A DNA stretch of 60,043 nucleotides from Saccharofermentans sp. Lineage in GTDB: Bacteria > Bacillota > Clostridia > Saccharofermentanales > Saccharofermentanaceae. The translations under genes and the position numbers were made by a program. The notes beneath the pieces are model-generated. The model saw nothing but the letters and a program-made list of their open reading frames with translations. It had not been told where the DNA came from and did not search any database. The stretch's first letter is position 1; every line of letters starts with the position of its first letter. The stretch spans positions 1 through 60,043 of the forward strand of contig JAIKWL010000006.1 of NCBI GenBank assembly GCA_024684815.1. The letters are read 5' to 3'. Positions 26,051-34,547 of this stretch are shown piece after piece.

Positions 26051-27585
26051 GGATCGATATTGTAAATAACGCGGAATCATTTCCGGAAGAGGATTTATTA
26101 AAGCTTGACGGATACATCATCAGGCTCAGTGAAGTTATATCAGGTGAAGATTATTGTTCCGTACAGGTTTCAAGGACTTTGAAAGATGCTTATGCCACGC
26201 TTACCTTTGTAACTCCTGAAGAGATAAGACAGGTAAACTGCGAGCAGCGTGATATAGATAAAGAGACTGACTGCCTCTCGTTTCCTATGCTTGAGCTTAA
26301 AGACGGTGCGTTCAGCCTGATTCCTGACAGCGGGGATTTTGAGACTGATGAAGACGGCAATCAGGTTCTTTGTTACGGTGATATTCTTATAAATCCGTTT
26401 GCATGCAGATTCCAGGCAGAGAGCTACGGACATTCTTTTGAGCGCGAAGCGATGTTTCTTATCGCACATTCGCTTCTTCATCTTTTGGGCTACGATCACA
26501 TCGACCCCACTGATGAGAAGATCATGACTGACCGTCAGAAGAGGCTCATGAAGGCTTTGGATCTTGCCTTCGATGATGAGATAGCTGATGTTTATGAGAT
26601 GGACAGCCATAGAGAATTAAACGTATCTGAAAATCTAATTCCTGCCGGAACACCCTGTAAGCATTGCGGAACGGTTGCTTTGCTCGGACGTCCTAATGTC
26701 GGCAAATCAACTCTCCTGAATTACATAACGGGAATGAAGATCGCGATCGTTTCACACAAGCCCCAGACTACGAGAACTAATATCAGAACTATATATAACA
26801 CGGAAGATACACAGATCATCTTTACTGACACGCCGGGTATCCATAAGCCGACATCAAAGATGGGCGAGTTCATGGTCGACAGATCTTATAAAGCCGCTTT
26901 GGGTGCCGATTGTGTTGTTCTCATTGCTGACGGAAGGTTCCCGGAACCCGGATCAGTCGAGAAGAAACTCATGAGTCTTCTTAAAGACAGCAACAAGAAG
27001 GTGATCCTTGCTATCAATAAATACGATGAGGCTGGGCAGGAGAAGCTCTTACCGCTTACACAGAAATATTCCGGACTTTATGAATTTGAAGATATAGTTC
27101 CGATCAGTGCAAAGACCGGAAAAAATGTTGATCTTCTTTTATCGGTCATTACGAAAATGCTTCCTGAAGGTCCAAGGCTTTATGACAGTGAATACATGAC
27201 GGATCAGACAGAGCGTGTCATTGCTGCAGAACTTATCCGCGAACAGCTCCTTCATTATACCGATCAGGAGATCCCACACGGTACGGCAGTTATAATTACC
27301 GAATTCAAGGAAAAGAATGACGATGGTGAGATAACTGACGGTGATGACAGATCCATTGCCGTGATCAAAGCAGATATCATCTGCTCAAGAGATTCGCATA
27401 AGGGAATAATAATCGGCAAGGACGGCCAGATGATCAAGCGCATCGGCACTGCCGCAAGAAGAAATATCGAGAAGATGTTAGACTGCAAAGTCTTCCTTGA
27501 TCTTTATGTTAAGGTAAGGAATGACTGGCAGAATAATGATGCCCTCCTCGGTGAGACCGGTCTGGGCAAAGATACAGACGAATAA
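26047..27585 (+). CDS. YbeY-Era fusion: rRNA endonuclease plus ribosome-assembly GTPase
   Basis: One 512-residue frame joins two normally separate proteins. Residues 1 to about 180 are YbeY: the zinc motif HSLLHLLGYDH near residue 140 and YGDILIN before it. Residues from about 205 are Era: the P-loop LLGRPNVGKSTLLN, switch PQTTRTN, FTDTPGIHKPT, INKYDE, and the C-terminal KH domain with HKGIIIGKDGQMIKRIG. A linker of about 25 residues with CKHCG connects them. In most Firmicutes dgkA and often cdd lie between ybeY and era; both are missing here. Both proteins act on the 3' end of 16S rRNA, so fusion makes biological sense. No stop or frameshift separates the parts. Confidence 0.93.
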   Translation: MRIDIVNNAESFPEEDLLKLDGYIIRLSEVISGEDYCSVQVSRTLKDAYATLTFVTPEEIRQVNCEQRDIDKETDCLSFPMLELKDGAFSLIPDSGDFETDEDGNQVLCYGDILINPFACRFQAESYGHSFEREAMFLIAHSLLHLLGYDHIDPTDEKIMTDRQKRLMKALDLAFDDEIADVYEMDSHRELNVSENLIPAGTPCKHCGTVALLGRPNVGKSTLLNYITGMKIAIVSHKPQTTRTNIRTIYNTEDTQIIFTDTPGIHKPTSKMGEFMVDRSYKAALGADCVVLIADGRFPEPGSVEKKLMSLLKDSNKKVILAINKYDEAGQEKLLPLTQKYSGLYEFEDIVPISAKTGKNVDLLLSVITKMLPEGPRLYDSEYMTDQTERVIAAELIREQLLHYTDQEIPHGTAVIITEFKEKNDDGEITDGDDRSIAVIKADIICSRDSHKGIIIGKDGQMIKRIGTAARRNIEKMLDCKVFLDLYVKVRNDWQNNDALLGETGLGKDTDE

Positions 27586-28352
27586 TGGATCCTTTTAACT
27601 GCCGCGGGATAATTATTAAATCTGATGATTATAAGGAAAAGGACAGACTCTTATCAGTCCTTACTTCAGACCGCGGTCTTATCACGATCTGCGCTAAAGG
27701 TGTTGCAAAACCCGGAAGTACATTGGGGTTCGTATCAATGCCATTCATGCTTTGTGATTTTGTCATATCTGTATCTCACGGTTATTACTATCTTAAGGAT
27801 GCATCCATCATTGAAAGCAATTCAAAGATAATGGAAAGTCTTGAGCAGCAGGCCGTAGCTTCTCATATGTCATCCTGCCTTATAGACTGCACGCTTCAGA
27901 GTGAGAATGCCAAAGAAGCTTATGAACTTGCTGTTTATGCATATTACTATCTTGCAAATAACAGGGATAAATATCTTCTTATCTATTCGGCATTTAACTG
28001 GAGGCTTCTTACTATTGCAGGATTTACCGTGGAATACGATCTTACCAGACCGGGTTTAGTATCTTCAGGTAAGGGTCCTGACAGATATCTTATAAACATA
28101 GCCGGCGGGATCAACAGCGCTACTGTTCAAAACAGGAATTTCGACAGGCTTCTCGATGAACCGGTCGTCAGAGCCTTGAATTATTTTGCTGCCTGTGATT
28201 TAAAAAGACTTTTTACTTCTACAGCTGATAAGAAGACTGAACAGGATCTTAAGGAATTTACGACTGAATATCTCTCGATGCATTTCGAAAAAGCATATAA
28301 CGCTTTAGACGTTTTGGAACCGAGCGGATATAATATAAAAAGACTTGATTAA
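27585..28352 (+). CDS. recO: DNA repair protein RecO
   Basis: The 255-residue protein helps load RecA on SSB-coated DNA. The N-terminal OB fold is recognisable (FNCRGIIIKSDDYKEKDRLLSVLTSDRGLITICAKGV), followed by a helical domain. The zinc-site cysteines found in many RecO proteins are not evident. Its ATG shares a base with the end of ybeY-era, the normal era-recO order. Confidence 0.9.
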   Translation: MDPFNCRGIIIKSDDYKEKDRLLSVLTSDRGLITICAKGVAKPGSTLGFVSMPFMLCDFVISVSHGYYYLKDASIIESNSKIMESLEQQAVASHMSSCLIDCTLQSENAKEAYELAVYAYYYLANNRDKYLLIYSAFNWRLLTIAGFTVEYDLTRPGLVSSGKGPDRYLINIAGGINSATVQNRNFDRLLDEPVVRALNYFAACDLKRLFTSTADKKTEQDLKEFTTEYLSMHFEKAYNALDVLEPSGYNIKRLD

Positions 28353-28367
28353 AAAAGGAGTTCCAAC

Positions 28368-29579
28368 ATGAATATCGCTACTACCCCTTCACACCGGATC
28401 GGTGAAAGTCTTATCAGAGTAATCGACAGGGAAGGAAACCCTGTTGCAGATAAAGATCTGGTGCTAAATCAGAGATCTCATGAATTCCTTTTCGGTTCCG
28501 GAGCTTTTGACTTCCTTGAATATGAAGGAAAACGCGGTGATCCGGACAGGCTCGAAAAGTGGCTTGCTCTCATGAATTACGGAACACTTCCTTTCTATTG
28601 GGGAACATATGAACCAGAAGAAGGGTATCCTTTATTCGAGAGCCGGATGGAAGCTGCTAAAGTCTTAAGAGCCAATAATGTCACTATCAAGGGTCATCCG
28701 CTTTGCTGGCATACCGTATGTGCAGACTGGCTTATGAAGTATTCCGACGAAGTAATAATGGATAAGCAGCTTGAGAGGATCAACCGCGATGTTACTGCTT
28801 TTAAAGGCGTAATAGACATCTGGGATGTTATCAATGAAGTAGTCATTATGCCTGTTTTCGATAAATACGATAATGCTGTCACAAGACTTTGCAAAAAGTA
28901 CGGAAGAGTGGAACTCGTAAAACAGGTCTTTGCAGCTGCAAGAGCTGCAAATCCGGACGGAATGTTCCTGATAAATGATTTCAATACTTCGCCAAAATAT
29001 GAACAGTTGATACAGGAACTTCTTGATGCAGGCGTTGAGATCTCAGCTATAGGCATTCAGTCACACCAGCACCAGGGATACTGGGGTGAAGAAAAACTCC
29101 GCGATGTATTAAAAAGATTCTCAAGATTCGGTATTCCGATCCACTTTACGGAGAACACATTAGTCTCGGGCAGTCTGATCCCCGAATATATCGAAGACCT
29201 CAACGACTGGCAGGTTGAAGAATGGCCTACAACGGAAGAAGGCGAAGCAAGACAGGCAAAAGAATGGGAAGAGATGTATCGTATCTTATTTGCAGATCCT
29301 AATATCAAAGCAATCACAGGCTGGGACTTTGCTGACGGCGCATGGCTTGGAGCTCCGAGCGGCCTTGTAACAACTGATAACAGATGCAAACCCGCTTACC
29401 ACAAGCTCTTAAGTCTTGTTAAGGGAGAATGGTGGACTAAGGGTGAGGTGATCCGCACTAATGCCGAAGGTTTGGTTAACTTCAAGGGAACAAAGGGTAC
29501 TTACGAGATCGAAGGCGCCGAGGGCATTATCACAATTGGTTCCGAACCTTCAAAGACAACTGTTCAGATCTTCCAGTGA
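28368..29579 (+). CDS. GH10 endo-1,4-beta-xylanase, no signal peptide
   Basis: The 403-residue glycoside hydrolase of family 10 cleaves xylan or xylo-oligosaccharides. KGHPLCWH near residue 102, the acid/base glutamate in WDVINEVV near 148 and the nucleophile glutamate in IHFTEN near 257 are present; WDFADGAWLG near 320 is the last active-site strand. A short N-terminal beta segment (residues 1-35) precedes the barrel, and a small C-terminal beta segment follows. There is no signal peptide or membrane anchor, so it probably works in the cytoplasm on imported oligomers. It starts 15 bases after recO with AAGGAG, so it appears to ride on a housekeeping operon. Its end overlaps the convergent helicase gene by 16 bases. 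Confidence 0.92.
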   Translation: MNIATTPSHRIGESLIRVIDREGNPVADKDLVLNQRSHEFLFGSGAFDFLEYEGKRGDPDRLEKWLALMNYGTLPFYWGTYEPEEGYPLFESRMEAAKVLRANNVTIKGHPLCWHTVCADWLMKYSDEVIMDKQLERINRDVTAFKGVIDIWDVINEVVIMPVFDKYDNAVTRLCKKYGRVELVKQVFAAARAANPDGMFLINDFNTSPKYEQLIQELLDAGVEISAIGIQSHQHQGYWGEEKLRDVLKRFSRFGIPIHFTENTLVSGSLIPEYIEDLNDWQVEEWPTTEEGEARQAKEWEEMYRILFADPNIKAITGWDFADGAWLGAPSGLVTTDNRCKPAYHKLLSLVKGEWWTKGEVIRTNAEGLVNFKGTKGTYEIEGAEGIITIGSEPSKTTVQIFQ

Positions 29580-31933
29580 TCGGGAAATAACATAATATAC
29601 TCAGGGTTTGCAAGTCTTGAATCGATCAGGAGTGCAAACCCTGTATCAGTTTCGGTCCTTATAACTCTTCCGACGGCCTGAAGAACTTTCTGCCAGCCCG
29701 GGAATCTGTAAGCGAATGAGAATCCGTCTCCGAATTTCTCAGAATAATAATTGCTTAATATCTGCCGTTCCGGAGTGACTTTCGGAATTCCGACACCTAC
29801 GATAATAACTCCTGTAAGTCTGTCTCCGACAAGATCGATCCCTTCTCCGAAGTGACCGCCCAATACTGCGGCACCTAAAAGAAGCCCGGAATACGGTTCT
29901 TTGAATGCCTGAAGAAAGCTTTCCTTCTCGACATTAGTCATCTCTGATACCTGGGAGATGATCTTATAGTCTTTAATACCGTTACGTATAAGTTCGGATT
30001 CGATCTTCGGCATTATCTGGTTCATGTATTCAAATGAAGGGAAGAATATCATGTGATTGCCTGTCCTGTCCTTAAGGCTTTCCGATATCCTTAAGGCTAA
30101 GTCATCTTTGGTAAGAGCCCTGTTCTTATAAGCTGTTGATATCTCTGAATCGATCACGATCTCGAGATTTTCGGGCGGGAAAGGTGAAGGGAGCCTTAAG
30201 AATGATGAATAATCACAGTCAGGTCCTACCAGACAGTTGCGGTAATACTCGTATGGCGTAAATGTAGCAGAGAAAAATATAACGGACATCCGGTCCCTGA
30301 TTATGTAGTCAAGTTTTGAAGAACAGTCTAAACAATCCAAAGTAACGGTAATATCACCGTTTTCTCTTGATGCTGCAGTTATATACGCACTGTCAAAGTA
30401 GTGCTCGAGTACGGTAAGAAAATAACGTGCTTCAAAGAAGAATTTAACCGATGTGTTTCTGCATTGGCCCTGTTCCAATCTGTCCAGGACAGGCGATAAC
30501 TGCCTTATCGTGTACCAGAGCTTTGCATATAGCTGCCTCGGAGGCTGCCTTACGGCTTCCCAGTTCTCTGTCATGAGCACTTTGTGCTCGTCAGAATCTT
30601 CCAGCAATTTAAAGCATGAAGACGAAGAATCAAAGCATGTGCCGATATTGACGAAATAATTCCTTAGCTGATGGAGCATGGTCTCTATCTTAGTGTTCGT
30701 GCCCTTAAAGTCATTTATCATCTCATCGATAAGGCTTAATGAGAATGAAGCAGAGAACATATCCCGGCCCCGGTCGATCATGTTATGAGCCTCATCGACA
30801 AGTACGGCAACTCTCTGGTCACCCGGTTCCTTTGATACCAACGATGCTCTCGGACTGAAAATGTGGTTATAGTCACCGATAACGACAGTGCAGTAACGCA
30901 TCGTATCGATCATGAACTCATGAGGGCAGATCTCGTGCCTTAAAGCAATCTCGGTGATCTTTTCCGGCGTTATCTCATCAAAAGCCAGAGACTCAGCCAG
31001 AGCAGCCTTTACTTTTCCATAGTAGTCTTTGGCAAGGGGACAGAATTTGGCATCGCATTCGGTTCCGAACGGGCACATCTTCTCTTTTGATCTCAAAGTG
31101 ATCGATCTGATCAAAAGTCCGGACTTCCTCATCTGATTTACCGTAGCTTCAGCAACGCCTCTTGTGGCTTCTTTTGCCGTAAGATAAAAGATCTTATCGT
31201 ATCTGTTCTTGACAAGTCCTTTAATGGCCGGATAAAGGACTGATATGGTTTTTCCTATTCCTGTCGGAGCTTCGACAAAGAACGCTTCCTGTGAATTGAG
31301 AGCAAGAAGGGCTTTCTTCATGAATTCCTTCTGCCCAGGCCTTATGGTGTCAAACGGGAATCTTATTTTGGATGTCGAATCCCAGAGACTGTTCTGATAA
31401 TCAAGTAAAGAGCGGGCGAAAACAGCATATTCGGAGCATACGTCCTCCCAATACCTTTCGGCCTGTTCATAGGACATCGTGTAAGTGTTTTCATAAGAAT
31501 CGAGCGTCGTGATGGAGACATACCTCAAAGTCAGACTTACATCCAAAACGTCCGAATTAGTCAAAAGATACATTGCCCCGTATAGCTTTAACTGTGTAAC
31601 ATGTTCCGGACGGACCAGGGCATCAAAGCTCTCTTTGGTCGAGTTAAATGACTTGATCTCAAATATCATCGGAGGTTTTCCGGGATTTGCCATCATGGCA
31701 TCGATCCTCCCGTTGACGGATAATGTCAGTCCTGAGTCGGAATTATAGTCATACACAAGAGTTTCCTCAGTAACCACTATATCTCCGTATGCCTTTTTCA
31801 GATCAGCGAAAACCCTCTGATGCAGCCTTGTTCCTTCGACTGCGGACACAGAACCGTATGAACCGCCGGCCAGATTGCCGCGGCGCGATATATAAGAGGC
31901 CAGTTCGGTTACGGAAACACTTACTTTATCCAT
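29564..31933 (-). CDS. DinG/Rad3-type helicase with N-terminal PD-(D/E)XK nuclease domain
   Basis: The 789-residue protein combines two activities. The first 180 residues carry the RecB/Cas4-like nuclease motifs in order: EGTRLHQRVF, NGRIDAMM, IFEIKS and QLKLYGAMYLL. The helicase follows: P-loop EAPTGIGKTISVL near residue 222, four iron-sulfur-type cysteines (MCPFGTECDAKFCPL and HEICPHE), VLVDEAHNM near 375 and AVGRVIRTETDTG near the end. It is an XPD-like 5'-3' helicase layout. Clostridial relatives of this size exist; their precise job is not settled, but DNA repair is likely. The gene stands alone on the minus strand. Confidence 0.88.
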   Translation of the reverse strand: MDKVSVSVTELASYISRRGNLAGGSYGSVSAVEGTRLHQRVFADLKKAYGDIVVTEETLVYDYNSDSGLTLSVNGRIDAMMANPGKPPMIFEIKSFNSTKESFDALVRPEHVTQLKLYGAMYLLTNSDVLDVSLTLRYVSITTLDSYENTYTMSYEQAERYWEDVCSEYAVFARSLLDYQNSLWDSTSKIRFPFDTIRPGQKEFMKKALLALNSQEAFFVEAPTGIGKTISVLYPAIKGLVKNRYDKIFYLTAKEATRGVAEATVNQMRKSGLLIRSITLRSKEKMCPFGTECDAKFCPLAKDYYGKVKAALAESLAFDEITPEKITEIALRHEICPHEFMIDTMRYCTVVIGDYNHIFSPRASLVSKEPGDQRVAVLVDEAHNMIDRGRDMFSASFSLSLIDEMINDFKGTNTKIETMLHQLRNYFVNIGTCFDSSSSCFKLLEDSDEHKVLMTENWEAVRQPPRQLYAKLWYTIRQLSPVLDRLEQGQCRNTSVKFFFEARYFLTVLEHYFDSAYITAASRENGDITVTLDCLDCSSKLDYIIRDRMSVIFFSATFTPYEYYRNCLVGPDCDYSSFLRLPSPFPPENLEIVIDSEISTAYKNRALTKDDLALRISESLKDRTGNHMIFFPSFEYMNQIMPKIESELIRNGIKDYKIISQVSEMTNVEKESFLQAFKEPYSGLLLGAAVLGGHFGEGIDLVGDRLTGVIIVGVGIPKVTPERQILSNYYSEKFGDGFSFAYRFPGWQKVLQAVGRVIRTETDTGFALLIDSRLANPEYIMLFPDHWKI

Positions 31934-31992
31934 AAAGTGATTATAATCTTTGATCTCTTTTCTTCAAAGAACATTCTTGATAAGTCTGCTTA

Positions 31993-32019
31993 TTGAAAAA
32001 TCATGCCCTTTGATATAAA
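31993..32019 (+). promoter_or_regulatory. Promoter of tRNA-Leu
   Basis: TTGAAA (31993-31998) and TATAAA (32014-32019) are separated by 15 bases, slightly short, and lie 13 bases before the tRNA. Confidence 0.45.
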
Positions 32020-32032
32020 ATCTAACCCGCAC

Positions 32033-32119
32033 GCAGATGTGGTGGAATTGGCAGACGCGCTAGCTTCAGGTGCTAGTGGGAGCAATCTCGTGCGGGTTCA
32101 AGTCCCGCCATCTGCACCA
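32033..32119 (+). tRNA. tRNA-Leu (CAG)
   Basis: An 87-base class II tRNA. The acceptor arm GCAGATG pairs with CATCTGC, followed by A and an encoded CCA. The anticodon stem CTAGC/GCTAG holds the loop TTCAGGT with anticodon CAG at 32067-32069, reading CUG codons. The long variable arm and GGTTCAAGTCC T-arm are as expected for leucine. A terminator follows directly; the accessory region starts here. Confidence 0.97.
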
Positions 32120-32124
32120 CAATA

Positions 32125-32160
32125 AAGGCTCTTCATGGTGGTTCATGGTGAGCCTTTTTT
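32125..32160 (+). terminator. Terminator of tRNA-Leu, left copy of a duplicated sequence
   Basis: AAGGCTC and GAGCCTT pair around a loop holding TTCATGGTG twice, followed by a run of T's. The same 36 bases recur with three mismatches at 36,518-36,553. Confidence 0.75.
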
Positions 32161-32245
32161 TCAATAAACATAAGGGTTTAATGAACTTTCACTTGTTTTG
32201 TTATTTTTCGTGATTATTCGTCTTTTTTCGCTGTTTTCGGGTAAA

Positions 32246-32281
32246 ATGGTAGTAAAAATGGTAGTAAAAAAAGTAGTAGAT
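32246..32281 (+). repeat. 12-base tandem repeat
   Basis: ATGGTAGTAAAA occurs twice in tandem (32246-32257, 32258-32269) with a degenerate third unit to 32281. It lies 86 bases beyond the tRNA terminator. Such a repeat next to a tRNA could be a recombinase binding site, but no recombinase gene is present in the window. Confidence 0.6.
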
Positions 32282-32357
32282 AATGCTGATAAATCAGGTC
32301 TTTGCAGCTTTTAGAAATCTAAACAAATCTGTTTTTCTTGGGATTGGAGTCGTATAT

Positions 32358-32756
32358 ATGGCATATAAAGACCGAAAAAGTAGGAAATTATTCGAAGATA
32401 CTTGGAAGGATAGAGGATATGAAAAAGGAGAGACTCAGCAGTTCTGGCTTTCTCTGCTAACTAATGTCCTCGGATACGAGCATAACGATACTGTCCTTTT
32501 TGAGCACCACACGACTACCGGCGGTTTTATAGATGTATGGATCAGACAAGTCATCCTTGACGCACGTGCTCAATTTCCAGATAAATCACTTGCCATTCTG
32601 TACGATCCTGACAAGATGCCTACGGATTTGAAAGTTGCACATGAAGCTAATGATAAAGCTGTCATGGATGCTTATGGCTTTGCACACGATATGTCTGAAC
32701 CAGAGATTGTGGCTGAATTTATGAAGATGTATCAGCGGTTGGTTTCTGGAGATTGA
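32358..32756 (+). pseudogene. Deletion remnant of a large type IIG-like DNA methyltransferase
   Basis: The 132-residue product is two ends of one large protein joined together. Residues 1 to about 60 (TQQFWLSLLTNVLGYEH...GGFIDVWI) resemble the N-terminus of roughly 900-residue adenine methyltransferases related to MmeI/YeeA. The rest (VILDARAQFPDKSLAILYDP, MPTDLKVAHEANDKAVMDAYGF) is the characteristic C-terminus of the same family. The whole SAM-binding and NPPY catalytic core is missing, so it cannot methylate DNA. The junction is in frame near residue 60. The ATG at 32358 has GGAG eight bases upstream; an earlier ATG at 32283 has no ribosome site. The stop is one base before the next ATG, so translation is coupled to the nuclease gene. 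Confidence 0.7.
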
Positions 32757-32757
32757 T

Positions 32758-34431
32758 ATGACCACAGATTTTAGGGGACATATTAATCTAGCAACGTGGT
32801 GCAATCAGAATAATTCCCATTTGATAGAAGAGTGGGATTATGAAGGTAATGCTCCCTTGACACCTTTCGATGTTTCTTATGCGTGTAATGATTCTGTTTC
32901 ATGGAAGTGCTCAAAAGGCCATATATTTCCTGCTGTTATTGCTAATCGAACAAGAGGAAGTGGTTGCCCCTATTGTTCTGGTCGTAAAGTGTTGAGTGGT
33001 TTTAACGATTTAGCAACAAAATATCCGGAAATTGCTACAGAATGGGATTATGAGAAGAATTTCCCTTTGACACCGGACCGGATTTCAAGTGCATCAAATT
33101 CAACATATATGTGGATTTGTCCTCGAGGACATTCTTACGATTGTTCAGCTGATAAAAGAACACTACGAGGAAGTGGATGTCCATATTGTTCAGGCAAACG
33201 TGTATTAGTTGGTTTTAACGATCTTAAATCACAGTATCCTGAATATGCTAAAGAATGGGATTATGAAAAGAATATGGGATTGATAGATAAGTCAGGCAGA
33301 GATATTTCGACTCCTGATAAAATATCGACTCATTCAAATCATAATGTATATTGGTTATGTCCGTTTGGTCATTCATTCAAAATGAAACCAAACGACAGAA
33401 CAAGTCGTCATAGGGGGTGTTTGGAATGTTCAAAAGAATTGAGAACTTCATTTCCTGAGCAGGCATTGTATTATTATGTGAAACAATATTATCCAGATGC
33501 CATAAATGGTAATGAGGATATTATTGGGATGGAATTGGATATTTATATTCCTCCTTTGAAGATTGCTGTTGAATATGACGGTGTTAAATGGCATAACAGA
33601 ATAGAACAAGAGAAGAAAAAGAATAGATTATGCTCAGAGAAAGGCATTAAGTTAATTCGTGTTAGGGAAGAGAGTCTTTCCTTGTATGAAGATTGTTATT
33701 GCATCAGGTTGGAAAAGCCAAAGGTTGACAACGATCTTTCAGCGGCTATCAAAAAGGTTTTATGTTTTATTGATGATTCAATTGATTATGAAATTGACAT
33801 CGATAAGGATGCTATGACTATTTACAGTTCATATATTTCATTGCGAAAAACAAACAGTTTGGCAAACATTTATCCTGAAGTAGCAAAAGAATGGCATCCT
33901 ACTATGAATAAATTGCTAACTCCTGAAATGGTTACACCATATACACACAAGAAAGTGTTTTGGCTCGGGAAATGTGGCCATTCCTTTCCAGCATCAATTT
34001 CCAACCGTGTTATACACAGATCATCTTGTCCATTTTGTAGTGGCCGAAGTGTTTTAAAAGGTTTTAACGATTTAGAAAGTCAATTTCCGGAGATTATCAA
34101 GAATTGGGATTATGAAAAAAACACTATTATGCCAGATGAAATAACTCCACACAGTAACCAATATGTTTGGTGGAAATGTCATGTTTGTGGATATGAATGG
34201 CGCAATAAGGTTAACGAGATAACGAATGCTTTTATTTCGCGTCGGAGTTTAGTTTGCCGTCAGTGTTCAGGATATGCTCATCCTATGATTTTGTGTGTTG
34301 AAACAGGAAAGGTATATAAAACAGGGAACGAAGCTACCAAAGCAACAGGAATAACTACTGGTTCTATAAACCAGTGCTGTAAAGGTAGACTCAAATCGGC
34401 TGGCGGTTATCATTGGCAGTATATAGAGTAG
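32758..34431 (+). CDS. Zinc-ribbon repeat endonuclease with NUMOD1-like tail
   Basis: The 557-residue protein has at least five copies of a DUF4379-type zinc-ribbon module: three before residue 180 and two after 390. Each reads roughly EWDYEKN-x-P-L-TP, a W-x-C-x-x-GH pair and CPYCSGRKVL-x-GFNDL. Between them, about residues 230-310, is a Vsr/DUF559-like nuclease segment: FPEQALYYYVKQYYP, LDIYIPPLKIAVEYDGVKWH and KGIKLIRVREESL, with plausible E..D..E/D catalytic residues. The last 45 residues (VETGKVYKTGNEATKATGI..INQCCKGRLKSAGGYHW) look like NUMOD1, a DNA-binding module of homing endonucleases. A DNA-cutting role, in defence or mobility, is inferred. It is translationally coupled to the methyltransferase remnant. 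Its codon use is more A/T-rich than the core genes. Confidence 0.75.
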   Translation: MTTDFRGHINLATWCNQNNSHLIEEWDYEGNAPLTPFDVSYACNDSVSWKCSKGHIFPAVIANRTRGSGCPYCSGRKVLSGFNDLATKYPEIATEWDYEKNFPLTPDRISSASNSTYMWICPRGHSYDCSADKRTLRGSGCPYCSGKRVLVGFNDLKSQYPEYAKEWDYEKNMGLIDKSGRDISTPDKISTHSNHNVYWLCPFGHSFKMKPNDRTSRHRGCLECSKELRTSFPEQALYYYVKQYYPDAINGNEDIIGMELDIYIPPLKIAVEYDGVKWHNRIEQEKKKNRLCSEKGIKLIRVREESLSLYEDCYCIRLEKPKVDNDLSAAIKKVLCFIDDSIDYEIDIDKDAMTIYSSYISLRKTNSLANIYPEVAKEWHPTMNKLLTPEMVTPYTHKKVFWLGKCGHSFPASISNRVIHRSSCPFCSGRSVLKGFNDLESQFPEIIKNWDYEKNTIMPDEITPHSNQYVWWKCHVCGYEWRNKVNEITNAFISRRSLVCRQCSGYAHPMILCVETGKVYKTGNEATKATGITTGSINQCCKGRLKSAGGYHWQYIE

Positions 34432-34547
34432 AGCTTAATCTATCTTTGTGTTCCTATAAATTACTAATGGATTTGAGAGAAAATAAAACATAGATAACTT
34501 GAATACTCTATAATATTAAGATTATTAGAAACTCTGAGGTGATTTGA

